A DNA stretch of 64,000 nucleotides from Salipiger abyssi (GCF_017311415.1 NZ_JAEKIS010000011.1:1-64000), one strand, 5' to 3'; positions 41,407 to 51,404 are shown, numbered from the stretch's first letter. The notes: generated from the letters alone by a model not told the origin. A program made the numbers and translations.

Positions 41407-43269
41407 TCAGCGCTCGGTGAGTTTCAGCTCGATCCGGCGGTTCTGCGCCCGCGCCTCGGGTGTGTCGGCGGGGTTGATCGGCTGGTACTGGCCGAAGCCG
41501 TTGGCCGAGAGCCGCTCGGGCGGGATGCCGAGGAAGTTCACCAGATAGCGCACCACCGAGAGCGCCCGCGCCTGGCTCAGCTCCCAGTTATCGGCAAAGG
41601 CCGCGCCAGGACGCAGCGGGATATTGTCGGTATGGCCGTCGACCCGCAGCACCCAGTCGATACCCTCGGGAATGTCGTCCATCACCCGGCGCAGGATGCC
41701 GGCGATCTTGGCGATCTCGCGCTCGCCCGCCGTGGACAGCTCCGCCTCGCCCTGAGCAAAGAGCACCTCGGAGGAGAAGACAAAGCGGTCGCCCTCGATC
41801 CGGATGCCCTCCTGCGCGCCGATCACGTCGCGCAGCCGGCCGAAGAATTCCGAGCGGTAGCGCTCCAGGTCCTTGGCCTGTTCCTCCAGCCGCTTGCGCT
41901 CCGCTTCTTCGAGCTGGCGCCGGCGGCGTTCCTCGGCGGCAACCCGGGCCAGTGCCGCGTTCAGCTCGGAGCCGAGATTTTGCAGCTGCACCTGCGCCTC
42001 GGCATCGCGCTCGCGGGCATCGTCGAGCAGCGCCTGCAAGTCGCCAAGCTGGTTGCGCAGCGCAGCGACCTGCTGGTTGAGCAGCTCCGTCTCGCGTTCC
42101 GCCGCCCCGGCGCGCTGTTCTGTGTCGTCAAGCTCGGAACGCGCCTGCGCCAGAAGCGCCGCGCGCTGCTCGGCATCCGAGAGACTGGCCTCCGCCTCGG
42201 CTTCTGCGGCGGCGCGTGCCGCGACGGCGGCGGCCAGCCGTTCGCGCAGATCTTCGGCGGAGCTTTCCGCCGCGCCCTGCGCCTCCAGCGCTGCCGCGAG
42301 CCGCGCCTGCAAGCCCTCGGCATCGCCCGCCTCTTCGCGCGCCGCCGCCAGCGCCTGCTCGGTCTCGTCCTGACGCAGCAGCGCGGCGGCCAGCCGGGCG
42401 TCGAGATCCTCCTCCGCCGCGCGCGCGGCGGCGAGCAGGGTCAGCGTCTCCTCGGCCTTCTGGCGCTGCTCTTCCAGCGCCATGCTTATCGCCGTCAGCT
42501 CGGCATCGGCGTTTTCCAGACGCTTGCGCAGGGCCGCCGCCGCCTCGGCCTCGGCCAGCCGCTGCGCCTCTTCCGCGCTCAGCGCCTGTTGCAGCTCGTC
42601 CACCTGCGCAGAAAGCCCGCCCATGGCGCTGTCCTGCTCGGCAGCTTCCGCCCGCAGATCGGCGACCAGCGCCTCCAGCGCCTCGCGCCGGGCGGCGGCG
42701 AGGCGGGCGGTCTCTGCCTGCGCATCCACCTCCTGCCGCGCCGAGGCCAGCGCCAGGTTCAACGCGTCGCGTTCCGAGACCAGCGACTCGCGCGCCGCTT
42801 CCAGCTCTTCCTGCGTGGCGGTCAGCTCCGCCACCTCGCCCAGCGCCGCGTCACGCTCGGACAGCAGCGCCGCGACCTGATCCTCGAAAGAGGCGATGCG
42901 CGCCTCTGCCGCCGACAGTTCATCGGCCTGCCGGTCGCGCGTCGCGGTGAGCGAGGCGATGATGCTCTGCTGCTCCAGAAGCCGCGTCTCGGCATCGCTG
43001 AGCGTGGTTTCCAGCTCGCCCAGCCGGTTGGTCAGCCGCGTGTTGGTGCGCTCCTGAAGGCCCAGCTTTTCCGCCAGTTCCGCCACCTCGGAGGAGAGCC
43101 GCCCCAGCTCGCTTTCCTGCCCGGTGATCGTGTCGCGCAGCACCGACTGGATCACCATGAAGATGGTCAGCACGAACATCAGCACCAGCAGCAGCCCGGT
43201 CATCGCGTCGACGAAGCCGGGCCAGATATTGGCCTGGAACCGTGCCCCCGTGCGCCGCGACAGCGCCAT
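41407..43269 (-). CDS. MotB-like OmpA-domain protein with long coiled coil
   Basis: The 620-residue protein has a single N-terminal membrane segment with a conserved Asp (Asp21 in PGFVDAMTGLLLVLMFVL), as in proton-binding MotB/ZorB/ExbD helices, then about 400 residues of Ala/Glu/Arg-rich coiled coil (about 60-470) and a C-terminal OmpA peptidoglycan-binding domain (DGHTDNIPLRPG, and NGFGQYQPI). It is encoded 3 bp after the MotA/ExbB-like gene. The two probably form an ion-driven motor linked to the wall; its task is unknown. Confidence 0.85.
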   Translation of the reverse strand: MALSRRTGARFQANIWPGFVDAMTGLLLVLMFVLTIFMVIQSVLRDTITGQESELGRLSSEVAELAEKLGLQERTNTRLTNRLGELETTLSDAETRLLEQQSIIASLTATRDRQADELSAAEARIASFEDQVAALLSERDAALGEVAELTATQEELEAARESLVSERDALNLALASARQEVDAQAETARLAAARREALEALVADLRAEAAEQDSAMGGLSAQVDELQQALSAEEAQRLAEAEAAAALRKRLENADAELTAISMALEEQRQKAEETLTLLAAARAAEEDLDARLAAALLRQDETEQALAAAREEAGDAEGLQARLAAALEAQGAAESSAEDLRERLAAAVAARAAAEAEAEASLSDAEQRAALLAQARSELDDTEQRAGAAERETELLNQQVAALRNQLGDLQALLDDARERDAEAQVQLQNLGSELNAALARVAAEERRRRQLEEAERKRLEEQAKDLERYRSEFFGRLRDVIGAQEGIRIEGDRFVFSSEVLFAQGEAELSTAGEREIAKIAGILRRVMDDIPEGIDWVLRVDGHTDNIPLRPGAAFADNWELSQARALSVVRYLVNFLGIPPERLSANGFGQYQPINPADTPEARAQNRRIELKLTER

Positions 43270-43272
43270 GGA

Positions 43273-44514
43273 TCAGGTCTCGCCCTTGCCGCCGGCGCCG
43301 GTCGGGCGCATCGGGCGGATGGTCACCGATTGCGGCTGCGGCTGGCTGGCGATCTTGCCCAGCGTGCGGTTCAGCGCGGTCAGGTCGGTGCGCAGCTCGG
43401 CCATGCTTTCCTGCCGTCCGGCAGAGACCTCTTCCAGCAGCCGCAGCATCTGCACGTCGATCGAGCGCAGCCGCATGCGGCTTTCGGCGTCGAGCCCCTC
43501 GGCGGTCTCGCGCTCGGCCAGCACCTCGGCCAGCCGTTCCTGCCCTTCGGCGATGCGTGCCAGCGAGTTGGCCGAGGGTGCCGTGGCCTCCAGCCGTTCG
43601 GTCATGCGCTCGACCGAATCCGCAAGCTGGCCCAGCCGCGCGTCGACCTCGTTCTGGCCCTCCTGCGCGCGGGCGAACATCAGCGTCAGCCGCTCCATCT
43701 GGTCGGTCATCTGGTCGAGCACCTGCGCCACCAGCCCGGTTTCGCCACCGCTCTCGCCATCGCCGGAAAAGCTCAGCTTGGTGATCGAGCTGAGCCATTC
43801 CTCGAGCTCGCGGTAAAAGCGGTTCTGGCCGTGGCCGGCGAAAAGCTCCAGCAGCCCGACGATCAGCGACCCGGTGAGGCCCAGCAGCGAGGAAGCAAAG
43901 GCGACGCCCATGCCGCCGAGCTGGCTTTCGAGCCCGCTCATCAGCCGTGAAAAGGTCTGCATGTTGCTCTCGCCCTCGGCGGGGGCGAGGCTGCGGATCG
44001 TGTCGACCAGCGCGGGCACGGTGGTGGCCAGCCCGTAGAACGTACCGAGCAGGCCGAGAAAGATCAGCAGCGAGACCAGATAGCGGGTGATCTCGCGCGC
44101 CTCGTCGATCCGCGTGGCGACGGAATCGAGGATCGAGCGGGTCGAGGTGGTGGTGATCTGCATGCGCCGGTCACGGCGGCGCAGCATGGTGGCCAGCGGC
44201 GCCAGCAGGCGTGGCGGCCGGGCGCCGGCATCGCGGTCGGAGGTGAACTGCTCGATCCAGCGCACCGACTGGATGAGCTGCGCCACCTGCCAGAAACAGG
44301 CCAGCACGCCCAGCACGAAGACAAAGAGGATGAAGCCGTTGAGATAGGGGTTTGCCTGAAACACCGGCAGCACCCTCGGCAGGGCGAGAAACCCGCCTGC
44401 GCCGCACAGGCCGAGTACCACCAGCATCAGGGCGATCTGGCGGAAGGGCTGACTGAAATGCGGCTCTGCCTCGAGGTCGGGCTTGTCCATCATGGACCCT
44501 GACGGGTTATTCAC
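43273..44514 (-). CDS. MotA/ExbB/TolQ-like proton channel protein
   Basis: The 413-residue protein has four hydrophobic segments (about 26-47, 58-80, 143-165 and 195-215), the last two like the MotA/TolQ/ExbB channel helices, and a 180-residue soluble C-terminal tail with many charged residues. The partner is the downstream MotB-like gene. I list the start as GTG at 44514; the ATG pair at 44490/44493 is an alternative start, since neither has a strong ribosome binding site. Confidence 0.82.
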   Translation of the reverse strand: MNNPSGSMMDKPDLEAEPHFSQPFRQIALMLVVLGLCGAGGFLALPRVLPVFQANPYLNGFILFVFVLGVLACFWQVAQLIQSVRWIEQFTSDRDAGARPPRLLAPLATMLRRRDRRMQITTTSTRSILDSVATRIDEAREITRYLVSLLIFLGLLGTFYGLATTVPALVDTIRSLAPAEGESNMQTFSRLMSGLESQLGGMGVAFASSLLGLTGSLIVGLLELFAGHGQNRFYRELEEWLSSITKLSFSGDGESGGETGLVAQVLDQMTDQMERLTLMFARAQEGQNEVDARLGQLADSVERMTERLEATAPSANSLARIAEGQERLAEVLAERETAEGLDAESRMRLRSIDVQMLRLLEEVSAGRQESMAELRTDLTALNRTLGKIASQPQPQSVTIRPMRPTGAGGKGET

Positions 44515-44543
44515 GTTGCCCCGACCCTATTGCGGCAAGTGTT

Positions 44544-45086
44544 TCAAGCCAAGCGGTTATCCACAAGTTGCCGCACACGATCCCGCAACCAGTGCAGTTC
44601 CGCATCGGGTATGCCCAATTCGTCGAGATGCGTGGCGGTGTTGTAGAGATATTCGGTGTTCGGACCGCGCCCGCCCACGGCGGTGGCGATGATCCCCGCC
44701 TGCTCCTCCAGCGGCAGCCCGCCGCAATACTGGACGTGATTGGCGTCGATCACATAGGTCACCGCCTCGATCCGCCGCCCGTCGCGCAGATCGACGGGCA
44801 GCACCTTCTCCAGATAGGCCGCCGAGACCAGCTCGCGCTCGCGCAGATAGGCCAGCGTCTCCTCTTCGGTGCCCTCGGCGGCGCGCAGCGCCAGCCCCTC
44901 GCAAAGCGCGCCGGGCTGTTCGTCGAGCGCCAGCACGAGGCCCGGAACCTCTTCGCTGCCGCGGTGGTGGATCGAGCGCATGCAGAAGCTGCGGCGATAA
45001 TCGGGCAGGCTGGCATGCGCCTGCTCCGCCACCTCGAAGCCGGGATTCCACAAGAGCGAGCCGTAGCCGAAGACCCATAGCGCCAT
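44544..45086 (-). CDS. chaC: Gamma-glutamylcyclotransferase (ChaC-like)
   Basis: The 180-residue protein starts MALWVFGYGSLLWNPGF, the family's YGSL substrate loop near residue 8, and has the SFCMRSIHHRGSEEVPGLVLAL stretch of ChaC proteins (partly quoted as SIHHRGSEEVPGLVL) with an acidic cluster before the C-terminus. ChaC cleaves glutathione to 5-oxoproline and Cys-Gly. AAAGGAAAGG fixes the start at 45086. It is divergent from the DUF2125 gene. Confidence 0.9.
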   Translation of the reverse strand: MALWVFGYGSLLWNPGFEVAEQAHASLPDYRRSFCMRSIHHRGSEEVPGLVLALDEQPGALCEGLALRAAEGTEEETLAYLRERELVSAAYLEKVLPVDLRDGRRIEAVTYVIDANHVQYCGGLPLEEQAGIIATAVGGRGPNTEYLYNTATHLDELGIPDAELHWLRDRVRQLVDNRLA

Positions 45087-45154
45087 GGTTCTGGTCCTTT
45101 CCTTTGCCGGGCTGTAAACACCATCCGGAGAGACCGTTAAAGGGGGGCTTACCG

Positions 45155-46105
45155 GTGAAGCGTCTGACACTTCTGGTGATCGCTGCGGCGCTGGCCTGGT
45201 CGGCCTACTGGGGCTGGTCGGCCTGGGCGCAGCGGCAGGCCATCAAGGCCTGGTTCGAGGACCGGCGCGCCGAGGGCTGGGAAGCCTCTTACGACGATCT
45301 TTCGATCCAGGGTTTCCCCAACCGGCTCGACACCAGTTTCACCGGCCTGCTGCTGGCCGATCCCGACAGCAACACCGTCTGGGAGGCGCCGTTTCTGCAA
45401 GTCTTGCAGGTGGTCTATTCCCGCGATCATGTGATCGTCGCCTTCCCCGAGAGCCAGCGCATAAGCCATGATGGCAATGCCTACGAGATCACCGCGCAGG
45501 GGCTCCGGGCGAGCCTCGTGCGCGACGGGGGCGAGCTGCTGCGCGCCAATGCCGAGGCCGAGGTGCTGAACGTCTCGGGCGAGGCACCGCTGGCGCTCTC
45601 CGGCCTCACCGCCGCCATCTCGCGGCTGGAGGAGTCCGACAGCCGTTATCGCATCGCGGTCAATGCCGAGGGCATCGCCACCGGCGGCGCGGCGCTGCCC
45701 GGCGGCAGCGAGGACGGGCTGCGGCTCGACAGCACGGTGACGCTGGAGGCGCCGCTGCGGCTGGAAGACTATACCGAGGCGCGCCCGACCCGCATCGAGA
45801 TCGCCCGCGCCGAGCTCGGCAAGGACGCGCTGCGCCTCTCCGCCGCCGGCGCCGCGGATGTGGACCGCAGCGGGCGGCTGGACGGCGAGCTGTCGCTGCG
45901 GGTCGAGAACATGGACGAGGCCATCGCGGCAGAGCGCGCCGCCGGTCGGGTGCCGCCGGAAATCCTGACGCTGATCGAGGGCGCGGCGGACCTCCTGTCC
46001 GGGCTTTCGGGGCGCGACGACCGGATCGACCTGACCTTCGAGTTTCGCGAGGGCAAGACCTGGCTGGGCTTCCTGCCGCTGGGCCCGGCGCCGAAGCTGC
46101 GCTGA
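45155..46105 (+). CDS. DUF2125-family protein, exported or membrane-anchored
   Basis: The 316-residue protein begins with a GTG start, VKRLTLLVIAAALAWSAYWGWSAWA, an N-terminal signal/anchor segment, followed by a beta-rich region that fits DUF2125 (GWEASYDDLSIQGFPNRLDTS near residue 42; partly quoted). A strong AAAGGGGGG is upstream. The function is not known; I did not find a catalytic motif. Confidence 0.85.
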   Translation: MKRLTLLVIAAALAWSAYWGWSAWAQRQAIKAWFEDRRAEGWEASYDDLSIQGFPNRLDTSFTGLLLADPDSNTVWEAPFLQVLQVVYSRDHVIVAFPESQRISHDGNAYEITAQGLRASLVRDGGELLRANAEAEVLNVSGEAPLALSGLTAAISRLEESDSRYRIAVNAEGIATGGAALPGGSEDGLRLDSTVTLEAPLRLEDYTEARPTRIEIARAELGKDALRLSAAGAADVDRSGRLDGELSLRVENMDEAIAAERAAGRVPPEILTLIEGAADLLSGLSGRDDRIDLTFEFREGKTWLGFLPLGPAPKLR

Positions 46106-46118
46106 GCCCGCCGGCGGG

Positions 46119-46589
46119 TCAGTCGTAGACAGCGGTGCGGGCGTTGATCTCGTTATGCAGGGTCACGACCTCTTCGGGCCATGTGCTCTTGATATAGGCG
46201 AGCGTGTCGAGAATCTCGGCCTCGCTCAGGATATCGCCATAGCCGATCATATTGGATTTGTAGCTACCGCCGACCAGCGCTTCGGTGCCGTGGGTAACGA
46301 TTTCCAGAAGCTGCGCGTCGGGGTGATGCCAGGTATGGCCGGTCGGATCGTGCGGCGGCGCGGGCAGGTAGCCGTCGGCGTCGCGCTCTTTCCAGTCCGG
46401 CTCGCCTTGGAGCTGCGCGCCGTGGCAGGAGGCGCAATTCTCGGCATAGAGCCGCGCGCCGTTTTCGACCCGCGCCGCATCCTCATAGGGCAAAAGCCCC
46501 GGGTCGGGCGCCGCCGTCATCTGCGCAAGCGCCCAACCGCCGCCGCCCAGCAGCACAACCGTTCCGAACGCCACACCGATCCTGTTCAT
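46119..46589 (-). CDS. c-type cytochrome
   Basis: The 156-residue protein has an N-terminal membrane/signal segment and a single haem site CASCH (residues 52-56, after YAEN), with a plausible axial Met in SNMIGYGD near residue 113. It carries electrons in the periplasm. AAGGAGG at ideal spacing from 46589 decides the start over Met codons at 46595 and 46640. The electron partner cannot be read from context; it is convergent with the DUF2125 gene. Confidence 0.9.
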   Translation of the reverse strand: MNRIGVAFGTVVLLGGGGWALAQMTAAPDPGLLPYEDAARVENGARLYAENCASCHGAQLQGEPDWKERDADGYLPAPPHDPTGHTWHHPDAQLLEIVTHGTEALVGGSYKSNMIGYGDILSEAEILDTLAYIKSTWPEEVVTLHNEINARTAVYD

Positions 46590-46660
46590 CGCCATCCTCC
46601 TTGCCACGCGCAGTATTCGCGCGCGGCGACCCGCGATCAATTCACGCTCGCGTCAGGAGC

Positions 46661-47503
46661 CTAGCCCACCGGGATATTGTCGATGAGGCGCACGCCGCCG
46701 ATCCATGCCGCCGCCAGCAGCCGCGCCGGGCGCTCGGCCTTGGGCAGAGGCGCCAGCCCCTCCGCCGCGCGCAGTTCCAGATATTCGACCTCGTCGAACC
46801 CCGCCGCGACGATCTCGGCCTTGGCGAGCGGTCGCAGCGTGGCGATCTCGGCGCCAGCCATGAGCTTGTCGGCCATGCCCCGCATCGCGCGGTTCAGCGC
46901 CGGCGCCGCCGCGCGCGCCTCGGGCGGCAGCAGCAGGTTGCGCGAGCTGAGCGCCAGCCCGTCCGCCTCGCGCACGGTGGGGCAGCCGATCACCTCGACG
47001 GGAATGTCGAGATCGGTGGCCATGCGGGTGACCACCTGCAATTGCTGATAATCCTTCTCACCGAAATAGGCCCGGTCGGCCCCGGTCTGGAGGAAGAGCT
47101 TTGACACCACCGTGGTCACGCCGTCGAAATGCCCGGGACGGTGCGCGCCGCAAAGCCCCTCGGTCAGCCCCGCGACAGAGACCGTGGTGGCAAAGCCCTC
47201 GGGATAGATCTGGTCGGGATCGGGCACATAGATCACGTCGACGCCGAAGGGCGCGAGCTTTTCCGCGTCCTGCTCTTCGGTGCGGGGATAGTTCTCCAGA
47301 TCCGAGGCGCTGTTGAACTGGCGCGGATTGACAAAGATCGTCACGATCACCCGGTCGCAGGCGGCTTTGGCGGCTTCGACAAGGCTCAGATGCCCGGCAT
47401 GCAGCGCGCCCATCGTGGGCACCACGCCAACCACCTCGCCCGCGCGTTTCCAGCCCGACACACGCTCGCGCAGCGCCGCTTTCCGGCGCAGGATATCGGT
47501 CAT
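46661..47503 (-). CDS. panC: Pantoate--beta-alanine ligase
   Basis: The 280-residue enzyme joins pantoate and beta-alanine with ATP, giving pantothenate for CoA. It has the nucleotide-binding [14 protein letters not shown] block near residue 30 and VNPRQFN, and the SSRNLLL motif for substrate. It overlaps the panB stop by 4 bp (ATGA), so the two form an operon with panB first. Confidence 0.96.
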   Translation of the reverse strand: MTDILRRKAALRERVSGWKRAGEVVGVVPTMGALHAGHLSLVEAAKAACDRVIVTIFVNPRQFNSASDLENYPRTEEQDAEKLAPFGVDVIYVPDPDQIYPEGFATTVSVAGLTEGLCGAHRPGHFDGVTTVVSKLFLQTGADRAYFGEKDYQQLQVVTRMATDLDIPVEVIGCPTVREADGLALSSRNLLLPPEARAAAPALNRAMRGMADKLMAGAEIATLRPLAKAEIVAAGFDEVEYLELRAAEGLAPLPKAERPARLLAAAWIGGVRLIDNIPVG

Positions 47504-48333
47504 TTCTTTTGCTCCGGCAGGGTATCGGCAAAGACATGTTCGGGCGCGGGAAAGCGCCGCTCGCGAACCTCCGTCGCGTAATCGGCAATCGCCGCCTCGG
47601 CCTGCTCTCCCAGCGTCGCGTAGCGCTTGACGAATTTCGGCTTGAACGCGGTAAAGAGCCCCAGCATGTCGTCGACCACGAGGATCTGGCCGTCACAACC
47701 CGCCGAAGCGCCGATGCCGATGGTGGGGATCGGGATCGCCCCGGTCACCCGGTCGGCCAGCGTCTCGGGCACCTTTTCCAGCACCACCGCAAAGGCGCCG
47801 GCCTCGGCCACCGCCTCCGCATCGGCGAGCAGACGGTCGGCGGCAGCGCCCCGTCCCTGCACCTTGTAGCCGCCCAGCGTGTTGATCGACTGCGGCGTCA
47901 GCCCGATATGCGCCATCACCGGCACGCCGCGCGCCACCAGAAAGGCAATCGTCTCGGCCATGGTGACACCGCCTTCGAGCTTCACCGCCCCAGCGCCGGT
48001 CTCGGCCATCAGCCGGGCGGCGTTGCGATAGGCCTGCGCCGGGCTCTCCTCGTAGGAGGCAAAGGGCATGTCGACCACCATCATCGCCCGGCTCAGCCCG
48101 CGTTTCACCGCCTGGCCGTGCAGGATCATCATCTCCATGGTGACGCCGAGGGTCGATTCCAGCCCGTGCAGCACCATGCCGACGGAATCGCCGACCAGCA
48201 CGAAATCGCAATGCGCATCCATCAGCTGCGCCATGGGGGTGGTGTAGGCGGTCAGGCTGACCAGCGGCTCGCCGCCCTTGCGGGCGCGAATGTCGTCCGG
48301 CAGCGGCGCGGTCTTGCGCGCGGTTGCGCTCAT
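47500..48333 (-). CDS. panB: 3-methyl-2-oxobutanoate hydroxymethyltransferase
   Basis: The 277-residue enzyme adds a hydroxymethyl group from methylene-THF to 2-oxoisovalerate in pantothenate synthesis. [27 protein letters not shown] and VKLEGG are typical PanB blocks. GGAGGAGGA precedes the ATG at 48333. It overlaps panC by 4 bp. The upstream frame to 48618 is open but lacks homologous content. Confidence 0.96.
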   Translation of the reverse strand: MSATARKTAPLPDDIRARKGGEPLVSLTAYTTPMAQLMDAHCDFVLVGDSVGMVLHGLESTLGVTMEMMILHGQAVKRGLSRAMMVVDMPFASYEESPAQAYRNAARLMAETGAGAVKLEGGVTMAETIAFLVARGVPVMAHIGLTPQSINTLGGYKVQGRGAAADRLLADAEAVAEAGAFAVVLEKVPETLADRVTGAIPIPTIGIGASAGCDGQILVVDDMLGLFTAFKPKFVKRYATLGEQAEAAIADYATEVRERRFPAPEHVFADTLPEQKK

Positions 48334-48481
48334 GGGATCCTCCTCCTGGGCACCAAGGCTGGGGCGGTCTAGCAGCCGGGCCCCTGCAAATCCAGCCCGT
48401 ATCGGCTTGAACCGTCCGGGAAATTGGGCACACTTCCGCAATCCCCGGGCCAATTGCCCGCCCCCCGGAATGGAGTGCCCC

Positions 48482-49954
48482 ATGCCCCGTCTCGCCCCCG
48501 CTCTCGCCGCGCTGATCCTTTCCGCACAGGCGGCGCTCGCCCAGCAGAGCGACCTGACCATCGCCCTCCAGCTCGAACCGCCGCATCTCGATCCGACCTC
48601 CGCCGCCGCCGGCGCCATCGACAGCGTGCTTTATTCCAACGTCTTCGAGGGGCTGACGAAATTCACCGAGACCGGTGCCATCGTGCACGGGCTGGCGGAA
48701 AGCTGGGAGATTTCCGAGGACGGCACCGTCTACACCTTCCATCTGCACGAGGGTGTGACCTTTCACGACGGCAGTACGATGGACGCGGAGGATGTGAAGT
48801 TCAGCCTCGACCGCGCCCGCGCCGAGGACAGCCTGAACGCGCAAAAGGCCCTGTTCGCCGGTATTTCCGAGGTCACCGCGCCCGATCCGCTGACCGTACA
48901 GGTGACGCTCGCCGAGCCCGATGGCAATTTCCTCTTCAACATGGCCTGGGGCGACGCGGTGATCGTGGCGCCCGAAAGCATCGAGGGCATCGCGCAGCAG
49001 CCCGTGGGCACCGGCCCCTTCGCCTTCGACCGCTGGGTGAGCGGCGACCGGATCGAGCTCAGCCGCAATGCCGGGTACTGGGGCGAGGCGCCGGCGCTCG
49101 AACATGTCACCTTCCGCTTCATCTCCGACCCGACGGCGGCCTTCGCGGCGATGATGGCGCAGGATATCGACGCTTTCGCCGGTTTCCCCGCGCCCGAGAA
49201 CCTGCCGATGTTCGAGGCCGATCCGCGCTTTCAGGTGCTGGTGGGATCGACCGAGGGCGAAACCATCCTCGCCATGAACAACAAGAACGGCCCGCTGGCG
49301 GAGAAGCCCGTGCGCGAGGCCATCGCCCATGCCATCGACCGGCAGGCGATCATCGACGGCGCCATGTTCGGCCAGGGCACGCCGATCGGCACGCATTTCG
49401 CGCCGCACAATCCCGATTACGTCGATCTGACCGGGCTCTCGGACTATAATCCCGAAAAAGCCAGGACGCTGCTCGCAGATGCCGGCTATCCGGACGGCTT
49501 CACCACCACGCTGAAACTGCCGCCGCCCTCCTATGCCCGGCGCGGCGGCGAGATCGTGGCGGCGCAGCTGCGCGAGATCGGCATCGAAACGCAGATCACC
49601 AATCTGGAATGGGCGCAGTGGCTGGAAGAAGTCTTTCGCGGCAAGGATTTCGGCCTGACCATCGTCAGCCATACCGAACCGCTCGACATCGGCATCTATG
49701 CCCGGCCCGACTACTATTTCCAGTATGACAACCCGGAGCTTCAGAAGCTGATGGCCACGCTCGCGGCGACCTCGGATCCGGCGGCGCGGTCGGAGATGCT
49801 GAAACAGGCGCAGACCGTGATCGCCGAGGATTACGTCAACGGCTATCTCTTCCAGCTCGCCTACCCCACAGTGGCGGATGCGCGGCTCGAAGGGCTGTGG
49901 CAGAACCAGCCGACCCAGGCCACCGATCTGAGCGCGGTGCGCTGGAGCGAATAG
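48482..49954 (+). CDS. ABC transporter substrate-binding protein (SBP_bac_5 type)
   Basis: The 490-residue protein has a signal peptide ([16 protein letters not shown]) and the family-5 substrate-binding pattern: [17 protein letters not shown] after the signal and [23 protein letters not shown] near residue 75. It would bind peptides, nickel or similar solutes in the periplasm. No permease or ATPase gene adjoins it, so the transporter it serves lies elsewhere or is shared. A divergent gap separates it from panB. Confidence 0.9.
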   Translation: MPRLAPALAALILSAQAALAQQSDLTIALQLEPPHLDPTSAAAGAIDSVLYSNVFEGLTKFTETGAIVHGLAESWEISEDGTVYTFHLHEGVTFHDGSTMDAEDVKFSLDRARAEDSLNAQKALFAGISEVTAPDPLTVQVTLAEPDGNFLFNMAWGDAVIVAPESIEGIAQQPVGTGPFAFDRWVSGDRIELSRNAGYWGEAPALEHVTFRFISDPTAAFAAMMAQDIDAFAGFPAPENLPMFEADPRFQVLVGSTEGETILAMNNKNGPLAEKPVREAIAHAIDRQAIIDGAMFGQGTPIGTHFAPHNPDYVDLTGLSDYNPEKARTLLADAGYPDGFTTTLKLPPPSYARRGGEIVAAQLREIGIETQITNLEWAQWLEEVFRGKDFGLTIVSHTEPLDIGIYARPDYYFQYDNPELQKLMATLAATSDPAARSEMLKQAQTVIAEDYVNGYLFQLAYPTVADARLEGLWQNQPTQATDLSAVRWSE

Positions 49955-49960
49955 CCCGCG

Positions 49961-50254
49961 CTACTCCGCGACCATAAGGCGCTGCGCCCGGGCGGGCACC
50001 GTCTCGACAAAGGCAAGACAGGCGCAGCGCAGCAGCGAGGTGAAGTTTTCCGGCTCGCCGCGCTGCTCCAGCACCTCCGCATGCAGGGTCGACAGGAAGG
50101 CGGGCGTGCTGACGCCCTCGCGCGCGGCGATTTCGTCGAGGATGGCCCAGAAGGCGTTTTCCAGCCGGATGCTGGTGCTCTGACCGTTCAGCCGCAGCCG
50201 CCGCGTCTCCGAGGCGTAGCGCTGCGGATCCTGCCCCGCAAAGACCTGACACAT
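49961..50254 (-). CDS. Ribbon-helix-helix domain protein (RHH_4-like)
   Basis: The 97-residue protein has the sequence TSIRLENAFWAILDEIAAREG near residue 30, which fits the RHH_4 beta-strand plus helix pair that binds DNA as a dimer. It is a small probable regulator with an unknown target. I chose the ATG at 50254; a GTG at 50278 would add eight residues. It is convergent with the solute-binding gene. Confidence 0.8.
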   Translation of the reverse strand: MCQVFAGQDPQRYASETRRLRLNGQSTSIRLENAFWAILDEIAAREGVSTPAFLSTLHAEVLEQRGEPENFTSLLRCACLAFVETVPARAQRLMVAE

Positions 50255-50316
50255 GGGCCTGCCCCTCTTCTGCACCACCGGGCGCTCAGCTTAGGAACAA
50301 AGCCGGCGCCTGTCCA

Positions 50317-51249
50317 TCAGGCCGGCGCCGGGTTCGGCAGGCGCCCGGCCTCGGCGGCCATCATGAGCCCGCATTCGCGCACCACCCCGGCGATCTCGGT
50401 CAGCCGCTCGGCCAGCGGCGAGCTGTTGCGCCAGACCATGCCCACGGTGCGCGCCGGCTGCGCGCCGACAAAGCGCGAGACGGAAACGGCGGTGGCGCGG
50501 GTCTCGACCGGAACCGCCATTTCCGGGATCAGCGTCACCCCGATCCCCGCCGCCACCATCTGCACCAGCGTCGACAGCGAACTGCCGTCCAGCATCTCAC
50601 GCGGGAGCGCCGACTGCACCTTGCAGAACGAAAGCGCCTGATCGCGGAAGCAGTGCCCCTCCTCCAGCAACAACAGCCGCATCTCGCGCAGTTTCTCGCG
50701 CGAGGGAACCGGGCTGCCGGCATCCTCGCTCGGGCGGATCAGCACGAAATCCTCGTTGAAGAGCGCCACCTCGGTCAGCGAGGGTTCCGAGACCGGCAGC
50801 GCGACGATGGCCGCATCCAGCCGGCCCTCGGACAGCTCCGCGATCAGCCGGCTGGTCAGCGTCTCGCGCATATGGATGTCGAGCCCGGGATAAAGCTCGC
50901 TCAGACGCCGGATCAGCGAGGGCAGCAGATAGGGGGCGATGGTGGGAATGACACCGATGCGCAGCCGCCCGACGAAATGGTCCTTGGAGGCGCGGGCGAG
51001 ATCGCCCAGCTCGTCGAGCGCGCGCAGGATCTCGCGCGCACGGGGGGCGAATTCCTCGCCGACATGGGTCAGCCGCACCTGCCGCGGGCCGCGCTCGAAG
51101 AGCGTCACACCCAGCTCGGCCTCCAGCTCCTTGATCTGGAGCGAGAGCGCCGGCTGGGTGATCGAGCAGGCCGAGGCGGCCCGGCCGAAATGCTTGTGCA
51201 GCGCCAGCGCGTCGAAATAACGAAGCTGTTTCAGGGTGAGGTTTGCCAT
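50317..51249 (-). CDS. oxyR: Hydrogen-peroxide-sensing LysR regulator OxyR
   Basis: The 310-residue protein has a LysR-type HTH (LKQLRYFDALALHKHFGRAASACSITQPALSLQIKELE; partly quoted as SITQPALSLQIKELE) and both redox cysteines, Cys200 and Cys209, in EEGHCFRDQALSFC with the exact nine-residue spacing of E. coli Cys199/208. Peroxide oxidises them to a disulfide that activates the protein. No katG is adjacent; the divergent neighbour is an uncharacterised gene. Confidence 0.92.
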   Translation of the reverse strand: MANLTLKQLRYFDALALHKHFGRAASACSITQPALSLQIKELEAELGVTLFERGPRQVRLTHVGEEFAPRAREILRALDELGDLARASKDHFVGRLRIGVIPTIAPYLLPSLIRRLSELYPGLDIHMRETLTSRLIAELSEGRLDAAIVALPVSEPSLTEVALFNEDFVLIRPSEDAGSPVPSREKLREMRLLLLEEGHCFRDQALSFCKVQSALPREMLDGSSLSTLVQMVAAGIGVTLIPEMAVPVETRATAVSVSRFVGAQPARTVGMVWRNSSPLAERLTEIAGVVRECGLMMAAEAGRLPNPAPA

Positions 51250-51373
51250 TTGGGAAACTTATCAGAGCGGTGTGAGTCACGAAATAGGCCGCATGGATCG
51301 GCTTTGCCAGAGGGCCCGCCCAATACCCTCGCACGCCCCCTCGCCCAGGGCGTCGCCGCGCCGCTCCGGCGCT

Positions 51374-51404
51374 CTGCAAAACATCCGATTTTGCAGTGCA
51401 GCAA
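51374..51404. promoter_or_regulatory. Overlapping inverted repeats upstream of the uncharacterised gene
   Basis: CTGCAAAA-N7-TTTTGCAG (51374-51396) overlaps TTGC-N6-GCAA (51391-51404) in the 249-bp region between divergent oxyR and the hypothetical gene. The TGCA-rich second half resembles operators such as those of PhaR in related bacteria, but the binding protein is unknown. Confidence 0.4.

Noticed and set aside
41407-44514. Zorya anti-phage system
   Set aside because: A MotA/MotB-like pair alone is not enough: no ZorC, ZorD or ZorE helicase/nuclease adjoins, and the coiled coil is on the MotB-like, not the MotA-like, protein.
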